Below, piece by piece: positions 42,829 through 52,228 of a DNA stretch of 64,000 bases (the first letter of the stretch is position 1; each line of letters opens with the position of its first letter). The position numbers and the translations under genes were made by a program. Source of the stretch: Cohnella hashimotonis (lineage in GTDB: Bacteria; Bacillota; Bacilli; Paenibacillales; Paenibacillaceae); contig NZ_JAGRPV010000001.1 of assembly GCF_030014955.1 (NCBI RefSeq), forward strand, positions 1,984,001 through 2,048,000, given 5' to 3'. The notes beneath the pieces were generated by a model. The model saw nothing but the letters and a program-made list of their open reading frames with translations, was not told the origin of the DNA and made no database searches.

Positions 42829-45255
42829 GTGAAATCCACCTATCGCTGGGTATTGGCGGAAGAAGACGACGAAGCGGCCGCAGCGCTCGGCGCGCAGCTT
42901 GGGCTGGCGCCGCTCGTCAGCCGTCTCCTCGTATCGCGGGGCTATCGGAACGCGGTGGACGCGGAGCGATTTTTGCATCCCGGACTCCGCGACCTGCACG
43001 ATCCATTCCTACTGCTTGGCATGGACCGGGCCGTGGCGCGAATTCGGCAGGCGATCGACGGGGGAGAACGCATTCGCGTTTACGGCGATTACGACGCGGA
43101 CGGCGTGACATCGACAGCGCTTATGCACAGACTGCTCAGCCGGCTCGGCGCCGAATTCGATACATACATTCCGCATCGCAGCAAGGAAGGGTACGGTCTT
43201 AACCTGCCGGCAATCGACCGGGCTGCGGAAGCGGGCGTAAAGCTCATCGTAACGGTGGATAACGGGATCAGCGCGATCGAGCAAATCGCCTACGCGGCAA
43301 CGCTCGGCATCGACGTCGTCGTGACCGATCATCACGAGCCGCCCGCGGTCCTGCCGACAGCGGCGGTGGCCATCGTTAATCCGAAGCAGCCGGGCTGTCC
43401 ATATCCGTTCAAGGAGCTCACGGGCTCGGCGGTTGCGTTCAAGCTGGCGCATGCGATGCTCGGCGAGCCGGATCTCGCGTTCGCGGATGTCGCCGCAATC
43501 GGCGTCGTAGCGGACCTGATGCCGCTCACCGGCGAAAATCGCGCGATCGTGAAGCTCGGGCTTGATGAGATGAATGCGCGGCCTTCTCCGGGCGTCAAAG
43601 CGCTTGCGCAAATCTCCGGCGCCGAGCCGGGGCGGCTCACGAGCGGGCGCATCGCGTTCGGACTCGCGCCCCGTTTGAACGCGGGCGGCCGCTTGGCGGA
43701 GGCGGACACTGCGCTGCGGCTCTTGATCACCGCCGAGCAGAGCGAAGCCGAGATGCTGTCGGCAGAGCTGGATATGCTCAACCAGGAGCGTCAGCAGCTC
43801 GTCGAAGATACGCTCGTACAGGCAGACACTGCCTGGCAGGCAATAGCGGCCTCCCACGGCGGGAGCGGCCCGGCGGTCATCGTCGTCGCCGGCGAGGGCT
43901 GGAACGCCGGCATTGCGGGCCTTGTCGCTTCGAAGCTCGTCGAGCGCTACTACAAGCCGACCGTCGTACTGGCGGCGGATGCTGCAACGGGGCTGTGCAA
44001 AGGCTCGGCGCGCTCGATCGAAGGCTTTGACCTTCATGCCGCGCTGACCGCCTGCTCGGAGGAGCTGGAGCACTTCGGCGGCCATAAGGCCGCAGCCGGC
44101 ATGACGATGCGCACCGAACGGGTATCCGTGCTGGGCGAGAAGCTGTCCGCGCTAGCGGAGAGCTGGCTGTCTGCGGACGACTGGATTCCGCGCAAAAAAG
44201 CCGACCTCGTGTGCAGAGCTTCCGAGTTGACGCTCGAGGCTGCCGAGCAGCTGCGCGCGCTGGAGCCCTGCGGCATCGGCAACCCGTCGCCCCGCTTCGT
44301 GCTGCGCGGCGCGGAGGTCCTTGATGCCAAGGCGATGGGCAAAGAAAGCCGGCATCTGCGGGCGGTGCTGGGACAGGGCGGCCGCAAGCTGGAGGCCGTA
44401 TGCTTCGGCAGGGGCGCCGACTGCGGCGCCATGCTGGGCTGCGGAACGGCGAACGTGCTGGGTGAGCTGTCCGTGAACGAATGGAACGGCAGCAAACGCG
44501 TGCAGCTCATGCTGCAGGATTGGCAGTCGGCCGCGCTGCCCGTGCACGACCGGCGGCACGAAGGCGACTGGCAGCGTATCTTGCAGACGCTGGCTGCGAC
44601 GCAAGGAACGGCGGCGAGCCTGCTCGCGATTGTTGCAAGCGAGGCGGCGCTCTCCGAGCTGCGCGAGGCGCACGGAGACGCAGCGGGAGTGATAGTGGCA
44701 TCCTACGCCGAAGCGGCCGCTGCCGCGACAGGCGTGGAGTCGCTGCGCCTCGCGCTTATCGATCTGCCGGAAGCGGGAGACGGCCTGGAGGGACTGCGCG
44801 GGCTGTTGACCGGCTGCGTCGTGGATGAGATCCATCTCCTCACGGCCGGACGCGTATCGGCGGGCTCCCGCAGCCGGCCGACGCAGGGCGGACGCATGCC
44901 AAGCAGAGAACAGTTCGGCGAAGTGTACGGCCTGCTCAAACGCAAAGCGAGCTGGATCGAGACGCCGGACGGATTTCTTCGCCAGGTGGCGGAGCGAACC
45001 GGACGAACGCTGGCGGACGTGGTCATGATGCAGGACGTATTTGAGGAGCTCGGCTTCCTGAGGCGGAGCCGGGCTTCGGTCGAGATCGTCGCCCAGCCCC
45101 CGAAGCGCCAGCTGGAGGAGTCACCGAGATACCGCAAGGCGCTGCTTCGGGCCGAGGTCGAGGCACTGGCAGCGATGTCTCCCGCAGAGCTGCGGAATTG
45201 GCTTCGCGCGCTCGCGGAAGGTAACGATGGCAAGCGGATAAGATCAAGTGTATAA
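42829..45255 (+). CDS. recJ: Single-stranded-DNA-specific exonuclease RecJ
   Basis: 808 residues. DHH phosphoesterase motifs are intact: [35 protein letters not shown] and the DHHA1 part with GFDLHAAL and GGHKAAAGM. An OB domain follows, then the long Firmicute C-terminal domain (residues about 570-808). It degrades 5' single-stranded ends in repair and recombination. The start is GTG 42829 after AAAGGAGCGA. Its stop codon overlaps the TATAAT that may serve apt. Confidence 0.95.
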   Translation: MKSTYRWVLAEEDDEAAAALGAQLGLAPLVSRLLVSRGYRNAVDAERFLHPGLRDLHDPFLLLGMDRAVARIRQAIDGGERIRVYGDYDADGVTSTALMHRLLSRLGAEFDTYIPHRSKEGYGLNLPAIDRAAEAGVKLIVTVDNGISAIEQIAYAATLGIDVVVTDHHEPPAVLPTAAVAIVNPKQPGCPYPFKELTGSAVAFKLAHAMLGEPDLAFADVAAIGVVADLMPLTGENRAIVKLGLDEMNARPSPGVKALAQISGAEPGRLTSGRIAFGLAPRLNAGGRLAEADTALRLLITAEQSEAEMLSAELDMLNQERQQLVEDTLVQADTAWQAIAASHGGSGPAVIVVAGEGWNAGIAGLVASKLVERYYKPTVVLAADAATGLCKGSARSIEGFDLHAALTACSEELEHFGGHKAAAGMTMRTERVSVLGEKLSALAESWLSADDWIPRKKADLVCRASELTLEAAEQLRALEPCGIGNPSPRFVLRGAEVLDAKAMGKESRHLRAVLGQGGRKLEAVCFGRGADCGAMLGCGTANVLGELSVNEWNGSKRVQLMLQDWQSAALPVHDRRHEGDWQRILQTLAATQGTAASLLAIVASEAALSELREAHGDAAGVIVASYAEAAAAATGVESLRLALIDLPEAGDGLEGLRGLLTGCVVDEIHLLTAGRVSAGSRSRPTQGGRMPSREQFGEVYGLLKRKASWIETPDGFLRQVAERTGRTLADVVMMQDVFEELGFLRRSRASVEIVAQPPKRQLEESPRYRKALLRAEVEALAAMSPAELRNWLRALAEGNDGKRIRSSV

Positions 45256-45293
45256 TGCAAGCTGGCGAACTTGTTTTGGAGGAGAGATTGAGC

Positions 45294-45806
45294 ATGGATT
45301 TTAAACCATATATTCGCGTTATTCCCGATTTTCCCGTGCCCGGGATCCGTTTCAAGGATATTACGACCCTGCTTAACAACGGCGAAGTGTACCGCGCTGC
45401 GATCGACGAGCTCAAAGAACGCGTGAAGGATTGGGAGATCGACATCGTCGCCGGTCCGGAAGCGCGCGGCTTCGTCATCGGCGCGCCGCTCGCGCTGGCG
45501 CTCGGGGTCGGCTTCGTGCCCATCCGCAAGTCGGGCAAGCTTCCCGGCGAGACGGTAGAAGCAGGCTATGACCTGGAGTACGGCAAGGACACGCTGGCCG
45601 TACACAAGGACGCGATCAAGCCGGGACAGCGCGTGCTGATCGCGGACGATCTGCTGGCGACGGGCGGCACGATCGCCACGACGATCAAGCTTATCGAGCA
45701 GCTCGGCGGCGAGATTGTCGGCGCTTCCTTCCTGATCGAGCTGAGCTATCTCGACGGGCGGGACAAGCTTAAGGGCGCTCGCGTCGAGTCGCTCGTCCAA
45801 TATTAA
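45294..45806 (+). CDS. apt: Adenine phosphoribosyltransferase
   Basis: 170 residues. The start [22 protein letters not shown], the substrate motif [14 protein letters not shown] and the PRPP motif [13 protein letters not shown] are diagnostic. It salvages adenine to AMP with PRPP. GGAGGAGAG (45279-45287) marks ATG 45294. In B. subtilis relA follows directly; here about 8.6 kb of regulatory and efflux genes intervene. Confidence 0.97.
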   Translation: MDFKPYIRVIPDFPVPGIRFKDITTLLNNGEVYRAAIDELKERVKDWEIDIVAGPEARGFVIGAPLALALGVGFVPIRKSGKLPGETVEAGYDLEYGKDTLAVHKDAIKPGQRVLIADDLLATGGTIATTIKLIEQLGGEIVGASFLIELSYLDGRDKLKGARVESLVQY

Positions 45807-45841
45807 CCGAATATCGCGGCGATTCGCGGCACAGCTGCCGC

Positions 45842-45880
45842 GGCCGGACGTTCCGCCTGACGGAGCGCCCGGCCTTTTTT
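45842..45880 (+). terminator. Intrinsic terminator after apt
   Basis: GGCCGG (45842-45847) pairs with CCGGCC (45869-45874) and the inner CGTTCCG (45849-45855) with CGGAGCG (45861-45867, one G-T pair), followed by six T residues. Confidence 0.88.
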
Positions 45881-45918
45881 GAATGGACCGTTCTTCCCGC
45901 TGGCCCAATTGCGTCATC

Positions 45919-45972
45919 TTCAGCCGATCTTCAGCATCGCCTCAGAGGCGCTTCAGCGCCTCGAAGGATAAT
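45919..45972 (+). promoter_or_regulatory. Operator-promoter with four 11-bp-phased direct repeats, before the first response regulator
   Basis: Hexamers TTCAGC at 45919, TTCAGC at 45930, CTCAGA at 45941 and TTCAGC at 45952 are exactly 11 bp apart. A -10 of GATAAT (45967-45972) starts 15 bp after the last repeat, which replaces a normal -35. This is the known layout for promoters activated by OmpR/PhoB-family regulators. Autoregulation by the response regulator encoded 44 bases downstream is the simplest inference. Confidence 0.7.
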
Positions 45973-46015
45973 GGGAATACACGAACAGCGGGCAACGCAG
46001 AGGAGCGACATCGCG

Positions 46016-46699
46016 ATGAATCCATTAAAAGGCATTCGTATTCTCGCCGTAGACGACGAACCGAACATTTTGCAATTTCTGGAGCTGGGACTGATCAACG
46101 AAGGCTTCGAGGTACAGACCGCGCCCGACGGGATGACGGCGATCAATCTGGCCAAGAGCTTCAAGCCGCATGTCGCCGTTCTGGACGTCATGATGCCCGG
46201 CATGGACGGCTTCGAGGCGTGCAAGCTGCTGAAAAAGACGGAAAACGTAGCAGTCATCATGCTGACGGCCAAGGACGAGGTGGACGATCGGGTCAAAGGG
46301 CTTATGCTGGGCGCGGACGACTACATGGTGAAGCCGTTCAGCTTCGAGGAGCTGCTGGCTCGCATTCACGCGCGGGTGCGCAATCAATTTCCGCTTATGT
46401 CGGGTCAAGCCGTATTCGGTCCGATCAGCATCGACGACCGGCGCAAGGAGATCAGTCTGAGCGGCCGGGTGCTGGAGCTGTCGCCGACCGAATACGAGCT
46501 GCTCAAGTACATGGTCATCAACCATGGTATCGTGTTGAGCAAAGCGCTCATTCTCGACAAGGTCTGGGGCTACGACTTCGGCGGAGACGAAAATATCGTC
46601 GAGGTTTACATTCGCTCCCTGCGGGAGAAGCTCGGCGACAAGGAACATCAATTGATCCGCACGCTGCGCGGCGCGGGTTACAGGATCGATCTGCCGTGA
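46016..46699 (+). CDS. OmpR/PhoB-family response regulator
   Basis: 227 residues. The receiver domain has the acidic pocket VDDEPN, phospho-acceptor Asp57 in VLDVMMPGMDGFEA, and the conserved Thr and Lys (MLTAKDEVDD and DYMVKPFSFEELLARI). The C-terminal winged helix (LELSPTEYELLKYMVINHGIVLSKALIL, ENIVEVYIRSLREKLG) is OmpR-type. It pairs with the kinase whose GTG overlaps its stop. AGAGGAGCGAC (46000-46010) marks ATG 46016; the frame opens earlier at 45971. It probably controls its own promoter and the efflux operon 1.9 kb downstream, both with 11-bp repeats. Confidence 0.92.
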   Translation: MNPLKGIRILAVDDEPNILQFLELGLINEGFEVQTAPDGMTAINLAKSFKPHVAVLDVMMPGMDGFEACKLLKKTENVAVIMLTAKDEVDDRVKGLMLGADDYMVKPFSFEELLARIHARVRNQFPLMSGQAVFGPISIDDRRKEISLSGRVLELSPTEYELLKYMVINHGIVLSKALILDKVWGYDFGGDENIVEVYIRSLREKLGDKEHQLIRTLRGAGYRIDLP

Positions 46700-48273
46700 G
46701 GCGGGCGTCGGGGAGCTCCCCGCGCACGCAGCTGAAGGGCTCGCTGCGCCTCCAACTGCTGTCGCGGTCGCTGCTCGTCGTGGCGGTGCTGCTGGTGTTC
46801 ATCGGATTGTTCCAATACGTGCTCATGCGCAAGTTCACTTACGAGAACAAGGCTTCCGCGCTTCGCAGCCAGATTCTGTCGCTGCCGCCGGATATCTGGC
46901 GGGACCGTCAGGGGCATGGCGCCGGCGGGGCCGACCGCACGGTAAAATCCGGATTCGGGCCAGGCATCGGCAAGCCGCAGGATAACGGCGCGAACGGAGC
47001 GGAAGGGTGGACGAACGGAGAAGCGGAGCCAACGGACGATTCGGGCCAGATGCGGGGACGGTATTATGTTCCGGATGCGACCGTCGTATTGATAGGTACC
47101 GATCTGAGCTTTACGACGCTGTCCGAATGGACGGACCAGGCGGAGCCGCCGCGGCTCGCCGATGAGACGTACAAGGCGATCATGAACGGCGGCGAGGACG
47201 AATCGCGAAGCAAGGATTACCGGATTGCCAAGGACGCCGAAGGCCGCGAGCAGCTTGTGGTGCTTCGCTCGCTCGGCAAGGACGGCCAAGGCTCCGGCAT
47301 CATCCAGTTCAGCACGGGAACGGAAGAGCTTAAGAAGACGCTGAACGGCCAGCTGCTGTTGTTCGGCGGACTTGCGCTTCTGGCGCTGTTCGCAGGGCTG
47401 TTCACGCTGCTGCCCGTGCTAAGGCGCACGCTGACGCCCCTCTCGGAGCTGGTCGACAAGGTTGAACGGATCGATGCCGGCAACCTGGACGAACGATTCC
47501 CGGCCGTCGCCAAGCCGGTGGAGATCGGGCGGTTGTCCGCGTCCTTCAACGGCATGCTGGCGCGGTTGAACGAGGCGTTCGAGACCGAAAAGGAAGCGAA
47601 GGAGCATATGCGGCAGTTCGTAGCGGATGCCTCGCATGAACTGCGTACGCCACTGACTTCGATTCACGGCTTCCTTGAAGTGCTGTTGCGGGGCGCATCA
47701 ACAAATCCGGAACAGCTTGAACGCGCGCTTCGCAGCATGCACGGCGAATCGGAGCGGCTTCGCAAGCTGGTCGGGGATCTGCTGATGCTGGCGAAGCTTG
47801 ACCAGCGCAGCGGCGTTCATGCCGTCCGCGGCAATCTGAGCGACACGCTGCGCGAGATGGAGCCTCAGCTGCGCATGCTGGCCGGCGCCCGCAAAGTCGA
47901 CTTCGCGCTGCCGGAGGGCATGCACTGCTTGTACGATCCGGATAAAATCAAGCAGGTCGTGCTCAATTTGTTCCACAATGCCGTTCAGCATACGGACGCG
48001 GACGGAGGAGCGATCTCGCTTTCGATCCATCGCTCCGGCGGCTGCGTGAATCTCGAAGTCGAAGATAACGGTTCGGGGATCGATCCTGCTCACTTGCCGT
48101 ACGTATTCGACCGTTTCTACCGCAGCGATTCCTCCCGTACGCGCAAGTACGGGGGCGCCGGCCTCGGCCTGTCGATCTCCAAGTCGATCGTCGACACCCT
48201 CGGCGGCGGCATAGCGGTATCGAGCGAGCCGGGCCGAGGCACCACCTTTACGATAAGCTTGCTCGAGGCTTGA
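46696..48273 (+). CDS. Membrane sensor histidine kinase (partner of upstream regulator)
   Basis: 525 residues. The first membrane segment is about residues 24-44, then an extracytoplasmic sensor domain of about 170 residues with a Gly/Asn-rich stretch, and the second membrane segment near 218-240 (LLLFGGLALLALFAGLFTLL). A HAMP linker follows, then the phospho-acceptor His314 in DASHELRTPLTS, then an ATPase domain with N box HNAVQH, G1 DNGSGID, F box DRFYRSD and G2 GAGLGLSISK. The start is GTG 46696, overlapping the regulator stop. The open frame runs further upstream to 45883, but that part is out of frame with the real regulator gene and is a shadow. The signal sensed is unknown. Confidence 0.92.
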   Translation: MRRASGSSPRTQLKGSLRLQLLSRSLLVVAVLLVFIGLFQYVLMRKFTYENKASALRSQILSLPPDIWRDRQGHGAGGADRTVKSGFGPGIGKPQDNGANGAEGWTNGEAEPTDDSGQMRGRYYVPDATVVLIGTDLSFTTLSEWTDQAEPPRLADETYKAIMNGGEDESRSKDYRIAKDAEGREQLVVLRSLGKDGQGSGIIQFSTGTEELKKTLNGQLLLFGGLALLALFAGLFTLLPVLRRTLTPLSELVDKVERIDAGNLDERFPAVAKPVEIGRLSASFNGMLARLNEAFETEKEAKEHMRQFVADASHELRTPLTSIHGFLEVLLRGASTNPEQLERALRSMHGESERLRKLVGDLLMLAKLDQRSGVHAVRGNLSDTLREMEPQLRMLAGARKVDFALPEGMHCLYDPDKIKQVVLNLFHNAVQHTDADGGAISLSIHRSGGCVNLEVEDNGSGIDPAHLPYVFDRFYRSDSSRTRKYGGAGLGLSISKSIVDTLGGGIAVSSEPGRGTTFTISLLEA

Positions 48274-48309
48274 CTCCGACTTCGCCTCGGCGCCATTGAC
48301 CAAAAAAGC

Positions 48310-48358
48310 AAATCAGGATGAAGCAGGAACGCCTCTGCTCCATCCTGATTTGTTTATT
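48310..48358 (+). terminator. Terminator after the first kinase
   Basis: AAATCAGGATG (48310-48320) pairs with CATCCTGATTT (48341-48351), and AGCAG (48322-48326) with CTGCT (48335-48339) inside it; TGTTTATTT follows. The leading A-rich side would also favour termination from the other strand. Confidence 0.85.
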
Positions 48359-48527
48359 TGGGCTGCAATTGAACGCCACTCTTGCGCATGCCTCTGTACA
48401 GCAACCTTCAGCAATGGCACATGAAGCGCTCAGCTTGAGCTAAGGAGGCATTCATCACCGTTTTCTATAGTTTTAGGGGACGGCGCTTTCGTCGCGAAGG
48501 GGCGATAAAAGCGGAGGAAATGGCATT
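48359..48527. other. Intergenic stretch before the efflux operator
   Basis: Part of a 338-base gap between the kinase and the efflux adaptor. Apart from the terminator on its left and the repeated operator on its right I see no gene, repeat or clear promoter here. Confidence 0.5.
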
Positions 48528-48581
48528 TTCACCTGGCTTTAAGCCCTTGTTCATCTTTAATTCACGCAAGTCTGCTAGTCT
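48528..48581 (+). promoter_or_regulatory. Operator-promoter with four 11-bp-phased direct repeats, before the efflux operon
   Basis: TTCACC at 48528, TTAAGC at 48539, TTCATC at 48550 and TTCACG at 48561 are spaced by exactly 11 bp. A poor -10 (TAGTCT, 48576-48581) starts 15 bp after the last repeat, the same offset as upstream of the response regulator. No -35 is present, suggesting activator dependence. Confidence 0.68.
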
Positions 48582-48611
48582 CCTCTTATCGTACATAGGA
48601 GGTCGTCTAGG

Positions 48612-50324
48612 ATGAGGAAGAGCAGAAAATGGGTCGCCTGGATCGTGATCGTCTGCCTGATCGCGGCCGGCGGCGGGGGCTATTGGTGGTATACGTCCAA
48701 AGACACGAAGGCGGCGACGAACGGTCCGTCCTTCACCCAATCCCGCGTGACCAAAGGGACGATCACCAAGAGCGTCTCCGGCAGCGGCGCCGTCGAAGTG
48801 AGCGAATCGGAGACGGTGAAGCCATCCGAATCCGCGACGGTGGAGAAGGTCAAGGTAACCGAAGGCCAGACGGTCAAAAAGGGAGCCGTGCTCGCGACGT
48901 TCGAGGGCGAAGATGTCAGTCTGTCCCTGAGCAAGTCGGAGCTGAGCCTTGAGCAGCTTCAGATGCAGCTGGAGCAGGCCCAGGAAAAGTGGAAGTCGCT
49001 GCAAATATCCAGCGCCGAGCAGGCCGATATCGAATCGGCTGAGATGAACATCAAGTCGATTCAGCTGAACATCAAACAAACGAAGCTGGACATGCAGGAT
49101 ACGCAGGAAAAGGCGAAGGCGCCCGATCCGATCGTCGCGTCGATCGACGGCACGGTAACGGCCGTAAACATCAAGGACGGCGACACGGTAAACGGCCAGA
49201 TCGAGGCGTTTACAATCGTGAATTACGACAAGCTGGATATTCAAATCTCGGCGGACGAGCTCGATATCTCGCAGTTGAAGCTTGGACAGGCCGCGAATAT
49301 TACGATGGATGCGCTCAGCGGCCAGACGTTCACGGGCAAGGTGACCAAGATCGCCAAGGAAGGCACCTCCACGAACGGCGTCGCGACGTTCCCCGTCACG
49401 GTGAGCTTGGATAAGACGGACGGCGTCATGCCGGGCATGAACGGAAGCGTGGACGTCGTCATCGAGTCCAAGCAGGACGCGCTGCTCGTATCGGTCGAGG
49501 CGGTTACGCAGATGGGCACCAAGTATTTTGTGAGAGTGCCGGCAGACGGTACGACAACAGGGCAAGCGGCCGGCGGGCAATCTGTCGGCGGGCAGTCGGC
49601 GGGCGGTCAAGCGGCGGGCGGCCAGGCACAAGGCGGCCAGGCAGCGGGCGGTCAATCGGCCGGCGGCCAGGCACAAGGCGGGCAGTCACAAGGCGGCCAG
49701 GCACAAGGCGGCCAGGCACAAGGCGGCCAGGCACAAGGCGGCCAGGCACAAGGCGGCCAGGTACAAAGCGGCCAGTCACAAGGCGGTAACCAGTCGTCTG
49801 GCGGACAGGCAGCCGCAGGAGACCAGGCAGCAGACGGTCAAGCGGCAGGCGGCGTAATGCCCGAAGGGGCGCCCCGGTTCGACGGCGCCGCTCCCGGCGG
49901 CAACGGAGCGGGCGCGCAAAGCGGCCAGGGCAGGCAAGGCGGCTACGGAGGCGCAGGCCGTCAAGGCGGCTATGGCGCGGCAGGCGGCTTTACGAGAGGC
50001 GCTCAAGGCCAAACGGCCGCAGGAGCGGCGAGTACGAATTTTACGCTTAAAGAAATTACGGTCGGCATCACGACGGATTCGCAAGTCGAGGTATTGACCG
50101 GTCTGACCGAGGGACAAACGGTGCTGATCCCGGTCGTGGTATCTACGGGCTCCGGCAATCAGCAGCAAACGGGCTTTAGCTTGGGCGGCGGCTTCGGCGC
50201 AGGCGGCGGCGCGTTCCCGGCGGGCGGCGGCAACTTCGGAGGCGGAAATTTTGGCGGCAACGCCGGCAACCGTACCGGCGGCACAGGCGCCCGCACAGGC
50301 ACAGGCACTGCGGGAGGTCGATGA
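48612..50324 (+). CDS. Efflux adaptor (HlyD/MacA/YknX type) with Gly-Gln repeat insert
   Basis: 570 residues. An N-terminal membrane anchor (WVAWIVIVCLIAAGGGGYWWY), a lipoyl/barrel-sandwich half (VEKVKVTEGQTVKKGAVLATFEGEDV), a short helical hairpin (about residues 100-170), the second barrel half and a beta-barrel domain (ANITMDALSGQTFTGKVTKIA, GMNGSVDVVIESK). An insert of about 100 residues at 317-413 consists of GGQAQ/GGQSA pentapeptides, and the C-terminal domain resumes at TLKEITVGITTDSQVEVLTGL. MacA-like adaptors work with a MacB-type ABC pair, encoded next. AGGAGG (48597-48602) precedes ATG 48612. A second Gly-rich tail ends the protein. Confidence 0.88.
   Translation: MRKSRKWVAWIVIVCLIAAGGGGYWWYTSKDTKAATNGPSFTQSRVTKGTITKSVSGSGAVEVSESETVKPSESATVEKVKVTEGQTVKKGAVLATFEGEDVSLSLSKSELSLEQLQMQLEQAQEKWKSLQISSAEQADIESAEMNIKSIQLNIKQTKLDMQDTQEKAKAPDPIVASIDGTVTAVNIKDGDTVNGQIEAFTIVNYDKLDIQISADELDISQLKLGQAANITMDALSGQTFTGKVTKIAKEGTSTNGVATFPVTVSLDKTDGVMPGMNGSVDVVIESKQDALLVSVEAVTQMGTKYFVRVPADGTTTGQAAGGQSVGGQSAGGQAAGGQAQGGQAAGGQSAGGQAQGGQSQGGQAQGGQAQGGQAQGGQAQGGQVQSGQSQGGNQSSGGQAAAGDQAADGQAAGGVMPEGAPRFDGAAPGGNGAGAQSGQGRQGGYGGAGRQGGYGAAGGFTRGAQGQTAAGAASTNFTLKEITVGITTDSQVEVLTGLTEGQTVLIPVVVSTGSGNQQQTGFSLGGGFGAGGGAFPAGGGNFGGGNFGGNAGNRTGGTGARTGTGTAGGR
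49560..49850 (+). repeat. Tandem 15-bp coding repeats (GGQAQ pentapeptides)
   Basis: About 19 pentapeptide units of the type GGQAQ, GGQSA and GGQAA. The core copies at about 49675-49760 are nearly identical at the DNA level (CAAGGCGGCCAGGCA), so the number of copies may vary by slippage or be misassembled. Confidence 0.9.
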
Positions 50325-50325
50325 C

Positions 50326-51030
50326 ATGAGCAAGTCCGCGCCCTCTCCTCTGATCACCATGGAGGACGTATTCAAGAAGTACACGCTGGCGGGAGAGACG
50401 CTGAACGCGCTCGACGGCATTACGCTTACGGTCAACAAAGGCGACTTCATGGCGATCATCGGGCCGTCCGGCTCGGGCAAGTCCACGCTAATGAACGTGC
50501 TCGGGTGTCTGGATACGCCGACCAGCGGCAAGTACATGCTGGACGGCGCTGAGGTCGGCAAGCTGAGCGACAATAAGCTGGCGAATATTCGCAACAACAA
50601 GATCGGCTTCATCTTTCAAAGCTTCCATCTGCTGCCGCGTCTCCGGGCGATCGAGAACGTCGAGCTGCCGCTAGTCTACCGTGGCATGTCCGGCCGCGAA
50701 CGCCGGGCGCTCGCGAAGGAGGCGCTTGAGAAAGTAGGACTTGGCGAGCGTATGTACCACGTCCCGAATCAGCTGTCGGGCGGTCAGCAGCAGCGCGTCG
50801 CCATCGCCAGGGCGCTCGCGGGACGGCCGCCGCTATTGCTGGCGGACGAACCGACGGGCGCGCTCGACAGCAAGACGAGCCGGGACGTCATCGGTTTGCT
50901 CAAGGAGCTGAACGCCGAAGGCAATACGATCGTGCTCATCACGCACGATCCCAAGGTCGCGGAGCAGGCGCAGCGCGTCGTGCGCATTCAGGACGGCAAG
51001 CTGACCGAAGAGAGGAGCGTCGCTTCATGA
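50326..51030 (+). CDS. ABC transporter ATP-binding protein (MacB/YknY type)
   Basis: 234 residues. Walker A GPSGSGKST, Q-loop FIFQSFHLLPRL, signature LSGGQQQRVAIARAL, Walker B LLLADEPTGALDS and the switch His in LITHD are all present. It belongs to the LolD/MacB/YknY export group. GGGAGGTCG (50312-50320) marks ATG 50326; an open frame from 50251 only reads into the adaptor gene. It overlaps the permease start. Confidence 0.95.
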   Translation: MSKSAPSPLITMEDVFKKYTLAGETLNALDGITLTVNKGDFMAIIGPSGSGKSTLMNVLGCLDTPTSGKYMLDGAEVGKLSDNKLANIRNNKIGFIFQSFHLLPRLRAIENVELPLVYRGMSGRERRALAKEALEKVGLGERMYHVPNQLSGGQQQRVAIARALAGRPPLLLADEPTGALDSKTSRDVIGLLKELNAEGNTIVLITHDPKVAEQAQRVVRIQDGKLTEERSVAS

Positions 51031-52193
51031 AGCTGAGCCAAGGCATACGCATGGCTTGGGGGAGCGTCCGCGCCCAGCCCCTCCGCACGCTGCTCACCGT
51101 GCTCGGCATCCTGATCGGCGTCGCGTCCGTAACGATCATGGTCGCCATCGGCAACGGCACCTCGGAGCAGGTCAAGAGCCAGCTCCAGGGGCTCGGCACG
51201 AACATGCTGACGGTCAATGTCGTCGGCCGGGGCGCCGTCACCAGCATCAAGCAGACCGACGTGCAATCTTTGGCCGACGTGGACAACGTCGACAGCTATG
51301 CGCCGAACATCAGCGGAAACGTAACCGCGAAATCGGGTACGCTGACCTATTCCGCGTCCGTCAACGCGACCACCTCGGCTTTCGCCGACATACGCGATTA
51401 CGAAGTGGCGCAGGGACGCTTCATCTTGGATATCGACGATTCGTTCAAGCAGAAGGTCGCTGTTGTCGGTTCCGAGGTCGTGACCGAGCTTAAGTTGAGC
51501 AACCCGGTCGGCAGCAAGGTTTCGTTAAACGGCATCCCTTACAAGATTGTCGGCGTCCTCGCTTCGAAGGGCAGCACGACGAACGGCTCGAGCGACAACG
51601 TCATCATCGTGCCCTTGTCCACGGCGCGCGTCGTGCTCCAGACCGACGCGATCCGCACGATCTACGTGCAGGTCGACAGCGAGAAAAACGTCGACAAGGT
51701 GCAGACCGCGCTCGAGAGCAACCTCAAGTCTTTTTTCCGCAATGACGAAGACAGCTATAATGTATTCAACCAGCAGGATCTGCTCGAGACGATTACGTCG
51801 GTATCGACTTCGGTCTCTACGCTGCTGACTTACGTGGCGGCCATCTCGCTGCTCGTCGGCGGCATCGGCGTCATGAATATGATGCTCGTCTCGGTGACGG
51901 AGCGCACACGGGAGATCGGAATCCGCAAGTCGCTCGGAGCGAAGCAGCGCGATATTCTGTTCCAGTTTCTCGTAGAAGCCTCGATGATCGGCTTGCTCGG
52001 AGGCATCGCCGGGGTGGCGGTGGGCGCGAGCGGCTCCAAATTCGTCGGCAAAATGATGGATTCGCCCGCGTCTCCATCCGTCGATATTATGGTGATCGCA
52101 GTCGTCTTTTCGATCGGCGTCGGCGTGCTGTTCGGGTTTCTCCCGGCAAGACGGGCCTCGCGGCTCAATCCGGTCGAGGCGCTGCGTCAATAA
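51027..52193 (+). CDS. ABC transporter permease (MacB/FtsX family)
   Basis: 388 residues. The N-terminal membrane helix (LRTLLTVLGILIGVASVTIMVAIGNG), a MacB-type extracytoplasmic domain (about residues 45-260), and three C-terminal membrane helices (LLTYVAAISLLVGGIGVMNMMLVSVTERTREIGIRKSLGA) are the FtsX/MacB permease layout. With the adaptor and ATPase it should export peptides, antibiotics or envelope toxins. ATG 51027 overlaps the ATPase stop (ATGA). Its end is 35 bases before the second response regulator, which probably shares the transcript. Confidence 0.93.
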   Translation: MKLSQGIRMAWGSVRAQPLRTLLTVLGILIGVASVTIMVAIGNGTSEQVKSQLQGLGTNMLTVNVVGRGAVTSIKQTDVQSLADVDNVDSYAPNISGNVTAKSGTLTYSASVNATTSAFADIRDYEVAQGRFILDIDDSFKQKVAVVGSEVVTELKLSNPVGSKVSLNGIPYKIVGVLASKGSTTNGSSDNVIIVPLSTARVVLQTDAIRTIYVQVDSEKNVDKVQTALESNLKSFFRNDEDSYNVFNQQDLLETITSVSTSVSTLLTYVAAISLLVGGIGVMNMMLVSVTERTREIGIRKSLGAKQRDILFQFLVEASMIGLLGGIAGVAVGASGSKFVGKMMDSPASPSVDIMVIAVVFSIGVGVLFGFLPARRASRLNPVEALRQ

Positions 52194-52228
52194 CTTATCA
52201 CCATCACAGGTAAAAGGAGGCAGGCCGG

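Noticed and set aside
45228-45256. TATAAT at 45251 as an apt promoter
   Set aside because: The -10 is perfect but coincides with the recJ stop and no -35 is found at 16-18 bases; kept only as a remark.
45883-46695. Upstream extension of the first kinase frame
   Set aside because: It reads across the response regulator in another frame, giving Arg/Gly-rich nonsense; the true start is GTG 46696 overlapping the regulator stop.
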